From contig JAFZBS010000006.1 in NCBI GenBank assembly GCA_017561575.1, positions 39,557-103,556 on the forward strand: DNA of 64,000 bases, read 5' to 3'. Source of the DNA: Candidatus Saccharimonadota bacterium (GTDB lineage: Bacteria > Patescibacteriota > Saccharimonadia > Saccharimonadales > Saccharimonadaceae). Shown here in pieces: positions 27,246-37,200 of the stretch. A model generated the notes under the pieces. It searched no databases. It was not told the DNA's origin and saw nothing but the letters and a program-made list of their open reading frames with translations. The position numbers and the translations under genes are program-made. Each line of letters opens with the position of its first letter. Position 1 is the first letter of the stretch.

Positions 27246-28028
27246 TTATATATTAAATATTGGGTTACTAAAAAATATTACAATCACACCAATCAGCGCA
27301 ATGCCAAAAAGCACTGGGCCAACGATGTTGCGAAACCTGAAATCGTCTTGAAATTTAATCATAGCTTGACGCGCATAGTTGTAAACAAAAGCAAAAATCG
27401 TCAAAATAATTGCGACTTGCGGTATTCTAATACCAGTACTGCCAAAAGTATATACAATTGACCAAGTATGGCAAAGCCAGGCTACTTCAGCAAAAAGCAA
27501 ACCACAAACAAGAGTCGTTAAAGTAAAGTCCTTTGTGTCGGTTTGGGATAGAACGTGCCGACAAGCAGCGTAGCCTACAACAAAAGCGAGCAACACCGAA
27601 GCAATCGAATCAAGATTTGCCGTTGCAATAGTCGAGGCTGTAATCCCAAAAAATACCGCAACCATAGATTGCACCAAAGTGGCAGTTTCAGACGACATTG
27701 GTTTAACCACAAGAAGCCAAATCACATACAGTGCCATCAAAATAAAGTGTACCGGAAGCAGTGTACTGCCCGCATAATAAGCAAGGAGCACAACCGAAAT
27801 GCCCACAATAAAATCTACAAGATTAGACTTAATATTCAGCCAAAGATAACGACTCCTAACGGCAAAGACTCGCCATTTAGACATCACAACTAAAACTATA
27901 CCGAGAATTGGATTACCACTAAAGACCGTCACGAGCACGGCGAAAGTCCCAAGAAGAATATTCAAAAACAGGTGCACGGTGCTTGACGCAATATTTCTAG
28001 ATTTCCTTGCAAAAACAAAATCAGCCAT
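27246..28028 (-). CDS. Polytopic membrane protein of unknown function
   Basis: 260 residues with about seven hydrophobic segments and short charged loops (FVFARKSRN at the start, KFQDDFRFRN near the end). No catalytic motif or transporter signature is recognised. It is upstream of and in the same direction as the HtrA-like gene, so the two may work together at the membrane (inference). A TATAAT lies 8 nt before the ATG, back to back with the lepB promoter. Confidence 0.7.
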   Translation of the reverse strand: MADFVFARKSRNIASSTVHLFLNILLGTFAVLVTVFSGNPILGIVLVVMSKWRVFAVRSRYLWLNIKSNLVDFIVGISVVLLAYYAGSTLLPVHFILMALYVIWLLVVKPMSSETATLVQSMVAVFFGITASTIATANLDSIASVLLAFVVGYAACRHVLSQTDTKDFTLTTLVCGLLFAEVAWLCHTWSIVYTFGSTGIRIPQVAIILTIFAFVYNYARQAMIKFQDDFRFRNIVGPVLFGIALIGVIVIFFSNPIFNI

Positions 28029-28084
28029 ACATATATATTATACCAAATATTTAAAAATAAACTTAAAAGTGATATAATTAAACA

Positions 28085-28753
28085 ATGAAATCAAGTTTTT
28101 TTGAGAAGCATCCACTCCTAAAAGACATCTTCAGCCTTGGTGGCTTTATTGTCGCAATAGTTCTCGGGACGCTCTTTTTAAATACCTACATTTACCGTAG
28201 TTATAATGTCGTCGGCGTTAGCATGGAAAATACTCTTCATAACGACGACCGCGTAATAGTAAACCGTGCTGCAGTCTCCTGGTCGCACTTCTTGGGCCAA
28301 GAATATGTCCCAGAACGCGGTCAAATTATCGTATTTGTCAATGAGGATGAAGCAGCCGTAGCCGCATACAAAGAAGCTGGCGTAAAAAATCCAATGACTT
28401 GTACAATACCAGACAACGTGACTGATCAATATATAATCAAGCGAGTTATTGCATTTCCGGGCGAACGCGTTGTCGTTAAGGACGGTATCATGACAATATA
28501 TAATGATGAATACCCAGAAGGGTTTATCTACGACAAGCTCTGGCGCACATCGGAAACCGATGGTCCAAAAACATACACATCCGGTGAAGTAGATATGGTG
28601 GTGCCGAACGGTGAAATTTTCGTTTCTGGCGATAATCGCGAAGGAGCAAATTCCTGGGATTCACGTAACGGCCTAGGTACTATTCCGCTTTGTCGCGTTA
28701 TTGGTCCTGTAGCTTTCCGTCTATTTCCATTTGATAAAATTCGTACGTTTTAG
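28085..28753 (+). CDS. lepB: Signal peptidase I
   Basis: 222 residues with one N-terminal membrane segment (about 18-38). The catalytic Ser46 is in VVGVSMENT, the general-base Lys119 in YIIKRVIAFPGERV, and the SGDNREGANSWDSR block follows. It removes signal peptides from secreted proteins such as the giant surface proteins here. A TATAAT at 28073-28078 is exactly 6 nt before the ATG. Confidence 0.95.
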   Translation: MKSSFFEKHPLLKDIFSLGGFIVAIVLGTLFLNTYIYRSYNVVGVSMENTLHNDDRVIVNRAAVSWSHFLGQEYVPERGQIIVFVNEDEAAVAAYKEAGVKNPMTCTIPDNVTDQYIIKRVIAFPGERVVVKDGIMTIYNDEYPEGFIYDKLWRTSETDGPKTYTSGEVDMVVPNGEIFVSGDNREGANSWDSRNGLGTIPLCRVIGPVAFRLFPFDKIRTF

Positions 28754-28756
28754 AAT

Positions 28757-29875
28757 TTAGATTTCACCAATCATTTTAATCGACTCAGAATCAGGCAATT
28801 CTTCAACATTTTTTAATTTGCGTTCAATTTGCCGAGAAGTTGTTTTGGCAGACTCAATCTTGTTTGCCGATTCTTGCAATTTCTTTTGAACGCCTTCAAG
28901 TAATTCAGAAAATTTACCAAACTGAGTCTTAACGGCTCCCAACGTTTGCCAAACCTCAGCCGTACGCTTTTCAATAGCTACTGTCCTAAAACCCATGAGC
29001 AGCCCCGAAAGCATTACAGGAAGCGTAGAAGGAGATGCAATCGTGATATTTTGTTTCTGACGAACTTCGTCCGATAAACCCGGTATTCGGATTATTTCTG
29101 CATAGAGGCTCTCGGTTGGCACAAACATAATCCCAAAATCCGTAGTCTTTGGTGGATCGATATATTTAGAAGAAATCTTTTTAGCCTGTTCCTTCACGTC
29201 GCTTGCAAGCGCTTTTTGGTATGTAGCAATCTCAGTCTTGTCACCATTATCATAAGCCGCAATTAGCCTGGAATAGTTTTCAACTGGGAACTTAGAATCA
29301 ATCGGTAAATAGACATCTGTTTCTTTACCGGGCATTTTAACAGCAAACTCAACCCGGTCATTCGAACCGGTCTTCGTAATAATATTCTCCTCGTATTGAG
29401 TTTTATTAAGTGTATCTTCTATAATGGCACCCAGCTGTACTTCACCGTAAATGCCACGCGTTTTAACACCTTCCATCACCTTTTTTAAATCACCCACACC
29501 AGTTGCAAGATTTTTCATCTCACCAAGACCCTGATAGACCTGAGTAAGCTGAGTAGATATGGACTTAAAACTTTCATTAAAGCGTTTTTCTACTGAAGCT
29601 TTTAGCTTCTCATCGACCGTCTCGCGCATTTCTTCAAGCTTTTTTTCATTCCCCGTTTGCAGACGTTCCAAATTTTCAGCAATTTCTTTACGGTTTTCGC
29701 GGAAATTTCGGTCAATTTCAGGATTTATCTTAGAGACCTCACCCTCCATACGAATCAAACGTTCTTCCATCGCCTTAAAATCAGCAGACTTCTCATTTGA
29801 TTTTGGTTTGTGTACAATTAGTACCACTAATAAAATAACTATTATTACCCCTAAAACCATTAACACAATATCCAT
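28757..29875 (-). CDS. rmuC: DNA recombination protein RmuC
   Basis: About 372 residues. An N-terminal membrane segment is followed by a long coiled coil (about 35-110) and the RmuC core with RGIYGEVQLG and DFGIMFVPTESLYAE. RmuC is a predicted nuclease-like factor that limits inversions at repeats. The ATG at 29875 is chosen over a TTG two codons upstream because a TATAAT (minus strand, 29887-29882) lies exactly 6 nt before it. Confidence 0.92.
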   Translation of the reverse strand: MDIVLMVLGVIIVILLVVLIVHKPKSNEKSADFKAMEERLIRMEGEVSKINPEIDRNFRENRKEIAENLERLQTGNEKKLEEMRETVDEKLKASVEKRFNESFKSISTQLTQVYQGLGEMKNLATGVGDLKKVMEGVKTRGIYGEVQLGAIIEDTLNKTQYEENIITKTGSNDRVEFAVKMPGKETDVYLPIDSKFPVENYSRLIAAYDNGDKTEIATYQKALASDVKEQAKKISSKYIDPPKTTDFGIMFVPTESLYAEIIRIPGLSDEVRQKQNITIASPSTLPVMLSGLLMGFRTVAIEKRTAEVWQTLGAVKTQFGKFSELLEGVQKKLQESANKIESAKTTSRQIERKLKNVEELPDSESIKMIGEI

Positions 29876-29928
29876 AGCCAAATTATAGCACAGATTAATA
29901 AAAATGTGATATAATAAAACATATCAAT

Positions 29929-30004
29929 GCCGACTTAGCTCAGTTGGTAGAGCAACGGTTTTGTAAACCGTAGGTCGTCGGTTCAAGCCCGACAGTCGGC
30001 TCCA
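29929..30004 (+). tRNA. tRNA-Thr (anticodon TGT)
   Basis: 76 nt with encoded CCA. The acceptor stem is GCCGACT/AGTCGGC, and the anticodon stem ACGGT/ACCGT holds the loop TTTGTAA, giving TGT. A TATAAT at 29910-29915 gives a promoter close to the 5' end, and a terminator follows at 30024. Confidence 0.95.
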
Positions 30005-30023
30005 CGTGAATGAATATAATAAT

Positions 30024-30052
30024 ACGATGCCAACGGCATCGTAGTTTTGTTT
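30024..30052 (+). terminator. Terminator of tRNA-Thr(TGT)
   Basis: ACGATGCC and GGCATCGT form an 8-bp stem with a 3-nt loop, followed by AGTTTTGTTTT. Confidence 0.8.
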
Positions 30053-30151
30053 TGAATAGAAAAAATAGAGAGCTTGCTCATAATTTTTGTTTAGATAAAA
30101 GTAAATAGAGCATAGCGCAGTTATACTCGTTATATTGTCTATCGAATAAGT

Positions 30152-30174
30152 AAGACTGTACAAAGTACAGTCAT
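30152..30174 (-). terminator. Probable terminator of the giant phosphatase surface protein
   Basis: GACTGTAC and GTACAGTC (30154-30161, 30165-30172) form an 8-bp stem just past the minus-strand stop at 30184. The T-run after it is weak. Confidence 0.5.
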
Positions 30175-30183
30175 CCCAACCAT

Positions 30184-33100
30184 CTACGCAGCCTCGCTAT
30201 ATTGTTTTGCTAACAGAAAGGTAATGCCTGCACACGAAGCAACAGCAGCCGCAGCGATAGCCACGCCTATGTCACCATCATTAGTCTCATTATCCATAGC
30301 ATCATCCCCAACCCTAACACCGAGCGGTTCGACCGAGTTATCTTGAAAATCATATGCCTTCAAATCATCAGCGGCCTGTTTCTGAAGCTCATCTAAGTCG
30401 ACAGTCGTTTTGTTTTTATCCTCTTTAGATTCAACCGAACTTACAACATCGACTTTATTAGCTATAGTTTTAGTTTCACCGCCAGAACCACTATTGCTAT
30501 TAGACTGAACATCAGACGAGGTATTATTCACAGGGGCAACATTGTTTACTGGTGATGGTGAAGCACTAGGGACAGTCATCGCAGTTCTAAATGAATTGAC
30601 TAAGCTCGCACTAGCATTCGGATTCTGCATATACCAATTATATATATCTGCATTAGTCTTAACGAAGCCCATCATAAAGACAAATTTTTCATTATTAGAA
30701 CTAGATTTTTGCTTATAGTATCGAGTTCTATCATAAAGACCAGAAAGATTTGTCAAAGCATATTCTTCGTACCTATCTTCATCAGGTACGCCAAGAAGAC
30801 CTTCTAGGAGATATGCTACTGTACCAGTACGGTCAGCACCCACACGACAGTGAATATAAACATTCTTAGTAGTATTAGCATTGGTAATATCGGTCATAAT
30901 ATTAGTCACTGCAGTCCAGGCTTTCATGTAGTTGCTATTTGGATTGTTTTCGTCGCCAGAATTATAATCAAAGTTGTAGTGAATCACCTGATTTAAATGA
31001 TAATCGTTAAGATGAGTATCGCCAGAGTATTCATCACCCACATTATACTCAGTAGTAATACCAAGATTAGTTAATTCTGTCGCAAGAGCAGAATTTAACT
31101 TCTCGCCACGGAAAATTCTACCATAAGCAACGGTGCCAGTCACGGTTTGGTTGTTACCATCAGTATAAGACAAAGGTAAACCACCGATATCACGTGCGTT
31201 ACGAATCGTACCAGTATCCACCCAGCGAGTACCTTTATTCGAGGTCGCCGTCACATAACCATACACTGAGCTATCACCTATTTTCTCCCAATAGTAAGTC
31301 TGACCAGGTATCATATTATGAATTACTCCATTGTCCGCTTTAGCATAACTCACTACTGCCCCCTGAGCATTATTCAATCGTACGGTAAGAGCCGAGTTAA
31401 TCTTAGTATCATATACATCTGGCTTTGAACAATCCACAGAACCACTCGTCCAAGCAGACAGAGCAGACAAAGGCTTAACCGCATCACTGGAACCAGGAAT
31501 AAGACATCCGTTATTTATAAAGTTAGACCTAATCCCGTTCCAGAACTGCAATTCGGAAAGTTCAGTCGTGTCACCCCAAGTCGAATTATTAATCGGTGTC
31601 GCTTTATTAAAGGTGGTAATATTGACCGGACTCTGCACCCAACCACCAATCAAGTTTTGATAGCCTCGCGTCGCATCATTGGATACGTCAAATACCACCG
31701 GAGTATTAGATGAGGTATAACTATAATGCGCCACATAAGTAATATTGCTACTAGGAGTAGTCGAAGCAGAAACTTGCGTTGCGGGCGAAGTGGATTCATC
31801 AAACCAGCCAACAAAGGTATGATTTTCAGTCGGAGGAGTCGGCACCGGCAAAGACCCGAGCTCAGCGCCTATAGTAATTGTTCTGCTACTATCACTCGCA
31901 TTCGCAAAACTACCCCCATCCGCATCGAAATCAATCAAATAATCTGTCGGTGCACCCAACTTCACATACATATCCGTTAATTTACCCGAGAGGTAGCGCT
32001 GAGGAGCGTTATTCGACGTAGCTGACGCACCAAACCAAACAGTAGTATCAAAACGGTGCGTGTTCCCGCTCACATCAAACCAAGTAGTCAGGGCACCATC
32101 ATTAATTGAATACTTCAATATCCCACTCTGCCTGACAATCTTAACCCGTCTCAAAGTTGCACCAGAAGCTGTATATGCAGTCGGGGTACCGTTGCTAAAT
32201 CTAGCCGTCAATTCAAAGTTAGGACCCGTAGAAAGGCTACGATACACAAACCCAGGATAGTTCAAATCTGAATTTTCATACTTAGAATTCACCAAAGTAC
32301 CTTGATTAACTAGTTGAGGCGAAGCTAGTTCCACAATCGTAAAACCAATTTCAAAGTCTTTCTGATAGTTCGCCGTAGAGAATAATGCAACACCAGAATT
32401 TACGTATTTCTTGGTTTTATCCTGCGTACAATAGGTGCCAGAAATCACTGCATTCCCATTAAACTGACATTCATTAATCTCAGAGAATACAATTGGGAAA
32501 TTCGTTGTGTCTTCTATCCACCTAGCATAATAGGTTACATCATCCTCCACGACCGTCTCCGGTGTCACTTCATTGTAGAAAGTTCCGTCATCCGTATACC
32601 AGCCAAAGAATCTATAATTAGTTCGCGAAGTAGTCGGCAAAGCGCCAATCTGCTCGCCATCTTCAATCTCAGTTGAGGAATATGGAGTTGGAGTGGTACC
32701 ACCATTTGCATCAAATGTCACGTTCCACATCGTTACCACTGCAGCCGTCACATCCACCTCAAGGGTCTTTGTTAAGCCGGATTGAACACCGGTCATAATA
32801 ATATTTGTAGTACCTTCAGAAACACCAGTTATTACACCGGTATTAGCGTTTACTGTCACAACAGAAGTATTAGCTGAGCTAAAGGTATATGTCTCAAGTT
32901 GTGAGGCATTACTGACGTCAACGGTAATCTGATCACCAACCGCTAATGTCAAATCGTTATTCGAAATCACTGCCTGCGTGACGTCTAGCTTCCATTCAGC
33001 ATAAACTGTCATAGCAGAAGACGGCACAGTTGCGCTGGTAACCGTAGCATCGTTCGAAATATCATACCATCTCTGAAAAGCATGGTTAGTATAAGTCGGG

Positions 33101-36100
33101 GTTTGGGCCATTCCAGAGCTAATCGCATTTCCAATTACAACATCAGTAAACGAAGTAGGATCACCATTTCGTGGATCGAAAACAACCCTAAAGACTGTTG
33201 ATGGATCCATTACGTTCACAGTTACAATATTGCTATTTGTTGTATGAGAGCTCGTACCAGTAATTGAAATTGTCGCGGTTCCCTGCGATACAGCCGTTAC
33301 TGCCCCAGTCGAAGAATCTACAATTGCAACACTAGTATCACTAGAAGAATATGTAAATACCTCAAGATCCGCCGCATTGGTTACCGAAATCGTAGTAGTG
33401 CTACCTTCAGCTAAAGCAATGGTATTATTTGCGACCTGTGCAAGCGCAACGGTACCTTTCCACTGAGCATGATAAGTCAAATTGCCATCCGGAGTAGTTT
33501 GATCGGTCACCAAAATACCACCGCTTGGCTCTGTGAACCAGCCCAGGAAAATGTAATCGGTATATGTAGGATCTGAACTTGGATATTTATTACCTAACGC
33601 ACTACCAGCTACAACAGTCTCGGTAAATGAATTATCACCATTATGTGGGTCAAAAGTAATTTCATAAGTTGCAACTGGTGGTGTGTATGGTTCCACATAT
33701 TGCAGTGGCACCTCGATAGTTGGTCTCGCTGCATTAGAAGTTGTACCAGTAGGAGTTGTATGAGTGAGACCAAGACTCCTAGTTTGAATTCTATTAGCAT
33801 TATTAGGTTGTCTTTCCAACCAAATACCATCCGTAATATCAGTATTTGCAAAGGCAGATTTTTCTAGCAAATAGAGACATCTACCATTTTTACCTAGATT
33901 AGTGGTTGCATTATCACAGAGCGCCAATGCTTCAGGATAGGTCATAAAGCGAGCGACCGTACCATTATAATCACCACTAAAGGTTAAAAGATTTGGATTA
34001 TCCCAACCAGTATTAGACGAGGTTGGTAACAATGCAAGGGCATTATTGTATACAGAACTTGTATCTTGCATATTCCTATAATAAACAAACTTAGCATTGC
34101 CATTATCTGTACCAAAATAGTAGAATCTTTCAGTCGTTTCATCAAAAACGCCATCATAATTAATATCACAATTATATGCATTACCCGGGGTCATTGTGGA
34201 CGAATCGACCAACGAACCATACCGAATTTCCGCATCACTACCATAATTTGCCGAACGGCAACCATTATTGATAGTCTGACCACAAGACTCTGTATGAAGT
34301 GTTGTGGCTATTTTACAAACATAAGTTGCTTCCACCCAATAAGCGTAATACTGAGTAGGAGTATTTGCGTCAAAAACGGTTGAAGTAGTAAGCTGGGTTC
34401 CCGAGCCATTCGTACCCGTATACCAACCCATGAGATTATAACCTGATTTTATTGAAACGGGCAAAGGATTAATTGACGTTCCTTCTCCTACCGGAATCGA
34501 CGACACAGCAGAACCGCCTTGCGCATCAAAGTCAACAGTGTAAGATATGCCATTTACTGAAACACTTATGGTTTTAGTGGTACCAGAAGTAGCGCCAGTC
34601 ATCGTGATAGTAGCGACGCCAGGCGCAATCGCCGTAATCTCACCCGTATTTGTATTAACAGTGGCAACACTTGTGTTGCTAGAAGCAAAGGTATATGGCT
34701 CAAGTTCAGCACTGTTTGTCACAATTATAGTCTCAGTATCATTTGGATCAAGTGTAATACTATCGTTAGTAATATTTGCAAGTGTCACTGTGGCCAACCA
34801 GTGAGCATAATAAGTAGTAGAAGCGACCGGCACCGTAGCAGCGGTCACCTGAGTACCTCCACTTTGAGCAGTAAACCAACCTTGGAACAAATGATCTGCA
34901 TAGGTTGGCGTAACAGGAAGAGTCGTAATAGAACCACCATTTTTAATTAAATACGTAGCCACAGTTGAGGGTGTCGTCTTATTATCGCTAAATTCAATTT
35001 CATGAATATCATTGCTGGTATGTTGTCCAAGCTTGATATACATATTAGAAAGCGTAGCTTCAATAAATCGCTTAGCGGCTGTACAAGTCGTATTATCACC
35101 AGTACAGTTATCAGAAGGATAACCACCAAACCAAGTATTAAGACCAAAGTATTGATCAAAACCGGTAATATCTTGAACTAGTACCAAAGGACCATTGTTT
35201 ATACTATAGTAAATCTTATGGTCCAAACGAAATATTGAAATATCACCGCCACCATTCATAATAGTATTTGTGGAAACCGTAGGCCTTTCTTGGTCACTAT
35301 TCATCTTTGAGTTAAACTCAATACTGCTACCATTACGCCTCACAATCAGGCCCGGCGCTTCGCCCGAAGCAATCGTACTAGACACCGCCGTAGAAGAAAC
35401 TTTATCATTCACAAAAGTTTGCTGATTATCGTTACCGACCTGAGTACTCGGATTATAAGAATCAATCGTAAAATGAATTTCAAAATCCTTAGATGCATTT
35501 TGTTGACTATACAAGGCGATACCAGTATCAATAAACATTGAATCCCAATAATCCTCACATTGAGAACCTGTAATATTAGACGGTGTATTGCCATGAAATT
35601 CACAAGCCCCCATTTGGCTCCAAACAACTGGAAACGGATCTACAAGCCAAATCGCAAATAGTCGAATATTTGAACCATCAGATGTTTGGTCGATACCATA
35701 CTCATTACCAGCTGTATATGTAGTACCAGAACATTCATAATTCCCCGTCGTAGAATTAAGCGTTGTAACTACATCACACCACCCGCCAAAAATCATATCT
35801 GGTAAAGTTGGCACGGCGTTACTTAGCGTAGCGTAAGAATCTGCAACAGGCGTACCACCATCAATGTTAACAACTTGCGGATTTGGAGAAGGCATATTGG
35901 AAGGAGTAACATTGGAGTTCGCGTCATAAGTAATATTATAAACAACTGGATTCCCCACCATCACAATGTCATAAACGTAAGAGTAGGTACCGGCTGGCAT
36001 ATTCGTATCAGCTTTTACACCAAACGAAAGAGTGTAAGAATTTGCCGTAGTGTTATAAAGGTTTGTAACATCGATTGTGTCGCCAGAATTTGATGGAATT

Positions 36101-36522
36101 GGCAAAAAATCAGTATTAAGAACTACTGCATTATTCGCAAAATATTGACTTGGCTTATAACCAAATTTATTATTATATGTGGCGTCATTTCGAAAAGTAG
36201 ACTCAGAAATAGCCGTAGAAATCGACGTAAATTCATTTTCATCCATATCGGCTAGGGTAGGGATTCCGTTGGATACAATTTTGAGAGTATAACCACTGTA
36301 GTTATCGGTAGATGCAGATATTATTTCATCCGTTGTTACGCCAAAAGTACCTGGCGCTAAGGAAAGAAACGGAAAGGTATTTGAGATATTTAGGGTCAAA
36401 GTGCTCTGAATAGCCTCAGCTTGGACATTATTTGAAAAGAAAAAGAATACCATAACAAAGGAAACTACGACACCAAGAAGGTATACAAAATACCCTCGCC
36501 AATTAGATATCCTTTTTAGCAT
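30184..36522 (-). CDS. Giant surface protein with Ig-like and InlB-like repeats and a tyrosine-phosphatase domain
   Basis: 2112 residues from the ATG at 36522 (GGAG before it, TATAAT at about 36555). A signal peptide ends near NNVQAEA and is followed by the N-terminal module shared with the other big proteins. Several InlB/Flg_new repeats (FGGWCD, FQGWFT, LMGWYTG, FLGWFTE, FFGWYTD) alternate with Big_2 domains (SSNTSVATVN type). Near the C-terminus is a Y_phosphatase3-like domain with GRIFRGEKL, then HCRVGADRTG with Cys1892 and Arg1898. A Ser/Asn/Pro linker and a membrane helix with tail AKQYSEAA end it. It is probably an anchored enzyme acting outside the cell. Phosphotyrosine versus phosphoinositide specificity is open. 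Confidence 0.88.
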   Translation of the reverse strand: MLKRISNWRGYFVYLLGVVVSFVMVFFFFSNNVQAEAIQSTLTLNISNTFPFLSLAPGTFGVTTDEIISASTDNYSGYTLKIVSNGIPTLADMDENEFTSISTAISESTFRNDATYNNKFGYKPSQYFANNAVVLNTDFLPIPSNSGDTIDVTNLYNTTANSYTLSFGVKADTNMPAGTYSYVYDIVMVGNPVVYNITYDANSNVTPSNMPSPNPQVVNIDGGTPVADSYATLSNAVPTLPDMIFGGWCDVVTTLNSTTGNYECSGTTYTAGNEYGIDQTSDGSNIRLFAIWLVDPFPVVWSQMGACEFHGNTPSNITGSQCEDYWDSMFIDTGIALYSQQNASKDFEIHFTIDSYNPSTQVGNDNQQTFVNDKVSSTAVSSTIASGEAPGLIVRRNGSSIEFNSKMNSDQERPTVSTNTIMNGGGDISIFRLDHKIYYSINNGPLVLVQDITGFDQYFGLNTWFGGYPSDNCTGDNTTCTAAKRFIEATLSNMYIKLGQHTSNDIHEIEFSDNKTTPSTVATYLIKNGGSITTLPVTPTYADHLFQGWFTAQSGGTQVTAATVPVASTTYYAHWLATVTLANITNDSITLDPNDTETIIVTNSAELEPYTFASSNTSVATVNTNTGEITAIAPGVATITMTGATSGTTKTISVSVNGISYTVDFDAQGGSAVSSIPVGEGTSINPLPVSIKSGYNLMGWYTGTNGSGTQLTTSTVFDANTPTQYYAYWVEATYVCKIATTLHTESCGQTINNGCRSANYGSDAEIRYGSLVDSSTMTPGNAYNCDINYDGVFDETTERFYYFGTDNGNAKFVYYRNMQDTSSVYNNALALLPTSSNTGWDNPNLLTFSGDYNGTVARFMTYPEALALCDNATTNLGKNGRCLYLLEKSAFANTDITDGIWLERQPNNANRIQTRSLGLTHTTPTGTTSNAARPTIEVPLQYVEPYTPPVATYEITFDPHNGDNSFTETVVAGSALGNKYPSSDPTYTDYIFLGWFTEPSGGILVTDQTTPDGNLTYHAQWKGTVALAQVANNTIALAEGSTTTISVTNAADLEVFTYSSSDTSVAIVDSSTGAVTAVSQGTATISITGTSSHTTNSNIVTVNVMDPSTVFRVVFDPRNGDPTSFTDVVIGNAISSGMAQTPTYTNHAFQRWYDISNDATVTSATVPSSAMTVYAEWKLDVTQAVISNNDLTLAVGDQITVDVSNASQLETYTFSSANTSVVTVNANTGVITGVSEGTTNIIMTGVQSGLTKTLEVDVTAAVVTMWNVTFDANGGTTPTPYSSTEIEDGEQIGALPTTSRTNYRFFGWYTDDGTFYNEVTPETVVEDDVTYYARWIEDTTNFPIVFSEINECQFNGNAVISGTYCTQDKTKKYVNSGVALFSTANYQKDFEIGFTIVELASPQLVNQGTLVNSKYENSDLNYPGFVYRSLSTGPNFELTARFSNGTPTAYTASGATLRRVKIVRQSGILKYSINDGALTTWFDVSGNTHRFDTTVWFGASATSNNAPQRYLSGKLTDMYVKLGAPTDYLIDFDADGGSFANASDSSRTITIGAELGSLPVPTPPTENHTFVGWFDESTSPATQVSASTTPSSNITYVAHYSYTSSNTPVVFDVSNDATRGYQNLIGGWVQSPVNITTFNKATPINNSTWGDTTELSELQFWNGIRSNFINNGCLIPGSSDAVKPLSALSAWTSGSVDCSKPDVYDTKINSALTVRLNNAQGAVVSYAKADNGVIHNMIPGQTYYWEKIGDSSVYGYVTATSNKGTRWVDTGTIRNARDIGGLPLSYTDGNNQTVTGTVAYGRIFRGEKLNSALATELTNLGITTEYNVGDEYSGDTHLNDYHLNQVIHYNFDYNSGDENNPNSNYMKAWTAVTNIMTDITNANTTKNVYIHCRVGADRTGTVAYLLEGLLGVPDEDRYEEYALTNLSGLYDRTRYYKQKSSSNNEKFVFMMGFVKTNADIYNWYMQNPNASASLVNSFRTAMTVPSASPSPVNNVAPVNNTSSDVQSNSNSGSGGETKTIANKVDVVSSVESKEDKNKTTVDLDELQKQAADDLKAYDFQDNSVEPLGVRVGDDAMDNETNDGDIGVAIAAAAVASCAGITFLLAKQYSEAA

Positions 36523-36590
36523 TAATAAATTACTCCACTTTACATAATCATTATACCATAAAATCATTCCGCAAATGTTTTTTTAAACAC

Positions 36591-36620
36591 AAAAAAACTC
36601 CCCAAGTTCCAAAAGGGGAG
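36591..36620 (-). terminator. Terminator of the rubrerythrin unit
   Basis: On the minus strand CTCCCC and GGGGAG pair across 11 nt and are followed by seven T. Confidence 0.85.
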
Positions 36621-36633
36621 CTTATAAGATTAA

Positions 36634-37179
36634 TTAATAATTTTGTGCCTTAATTTCAAAGTAAGACTGCGGATGACTGCAAACTGGGCAAATCTCCGGG
36701 GCATTCTTACCAATTACCACGTGTCCACAATTACGGCAAACCCAAATTGCATCACCATCTTTAGAGAAAACTTTTTTCTCTTTGACATTATCAAGCAATT
36801 TACGGTAGCGTTCTTCATGCGTTTTTTCAATTGCCGCTACGCCCTCAAATTTTTCCGCTAATTCATCAAAACCTTCCTCGCGTGCCACTTTGGCAAAACC
36901 AGCATACATATCAGTCCATTCATAGTTTTCACCATCTGCTGCCGCCTCAAGATTAATGTCGGTTGGCTCGACACTGCCACCATGAAGTTCCTTAAACCAC
37001 ATCTTGGCGTGCTCTTTTTCATTAAGCGCCGTTTCTGTAAAAATCGCCGCTATTTGTTCATAGCCATCTTTCTTTGCTTGTGATGCAAAGTAATCATATT
37101 TATTTCGTGCTTGGCTTTCGCCCGCAAACGCTGCTTTTAAGTTTTCTTCTGTTTTTGTCCCAGAATATTTAGTTTTCAT
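36634..37179 (-). CDS. Rubrerythrin
   Basis: About 181 residues from the ATG at 37179, chosen because AAAGGGAAG precedes it. The N-terminal ferritin-like diiron domain carries the Glu/His ligands ([14 protein letters not shown] and [12 protein letters not shown]). The C-terminal rubredoxin domain has VCRNCG and CPVCSHPQ. It reduces hydrogen peroxide in anaerobes, which fits the anaerobic ribonucleotide reductase. It is 22 nt downstream of the SDR gene, in one operon, and is followed by a strong terminator. Confidence 0.95.
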   Translation of the reverse strand: MKTKYSGTKTEENLKAAFAGESQARNKYDYFASQAKKDGYEQIAAIFTETALNEKEHAKMWFKELHGGSVEPTDINLEAAADGENYEWTDMYAGFAKVAREEGFDELAEKFEGVAAIEKTHEERYRKLLDNVKEKKVFSKDGDAIWVCRNCGHVVIGKNAPEICPVCSHPQSYFEIKAQNY

Positions 37180-37200
37180 TTCTTCCCTTTCTTTCATTAT

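Noticed and set aside
30053..30163. Minus-strand frame across tRNA-Thr and its flank
   Set aside because: It runs through the tRNA gene and the two terminators; no ribosome binding site or coding pattern.
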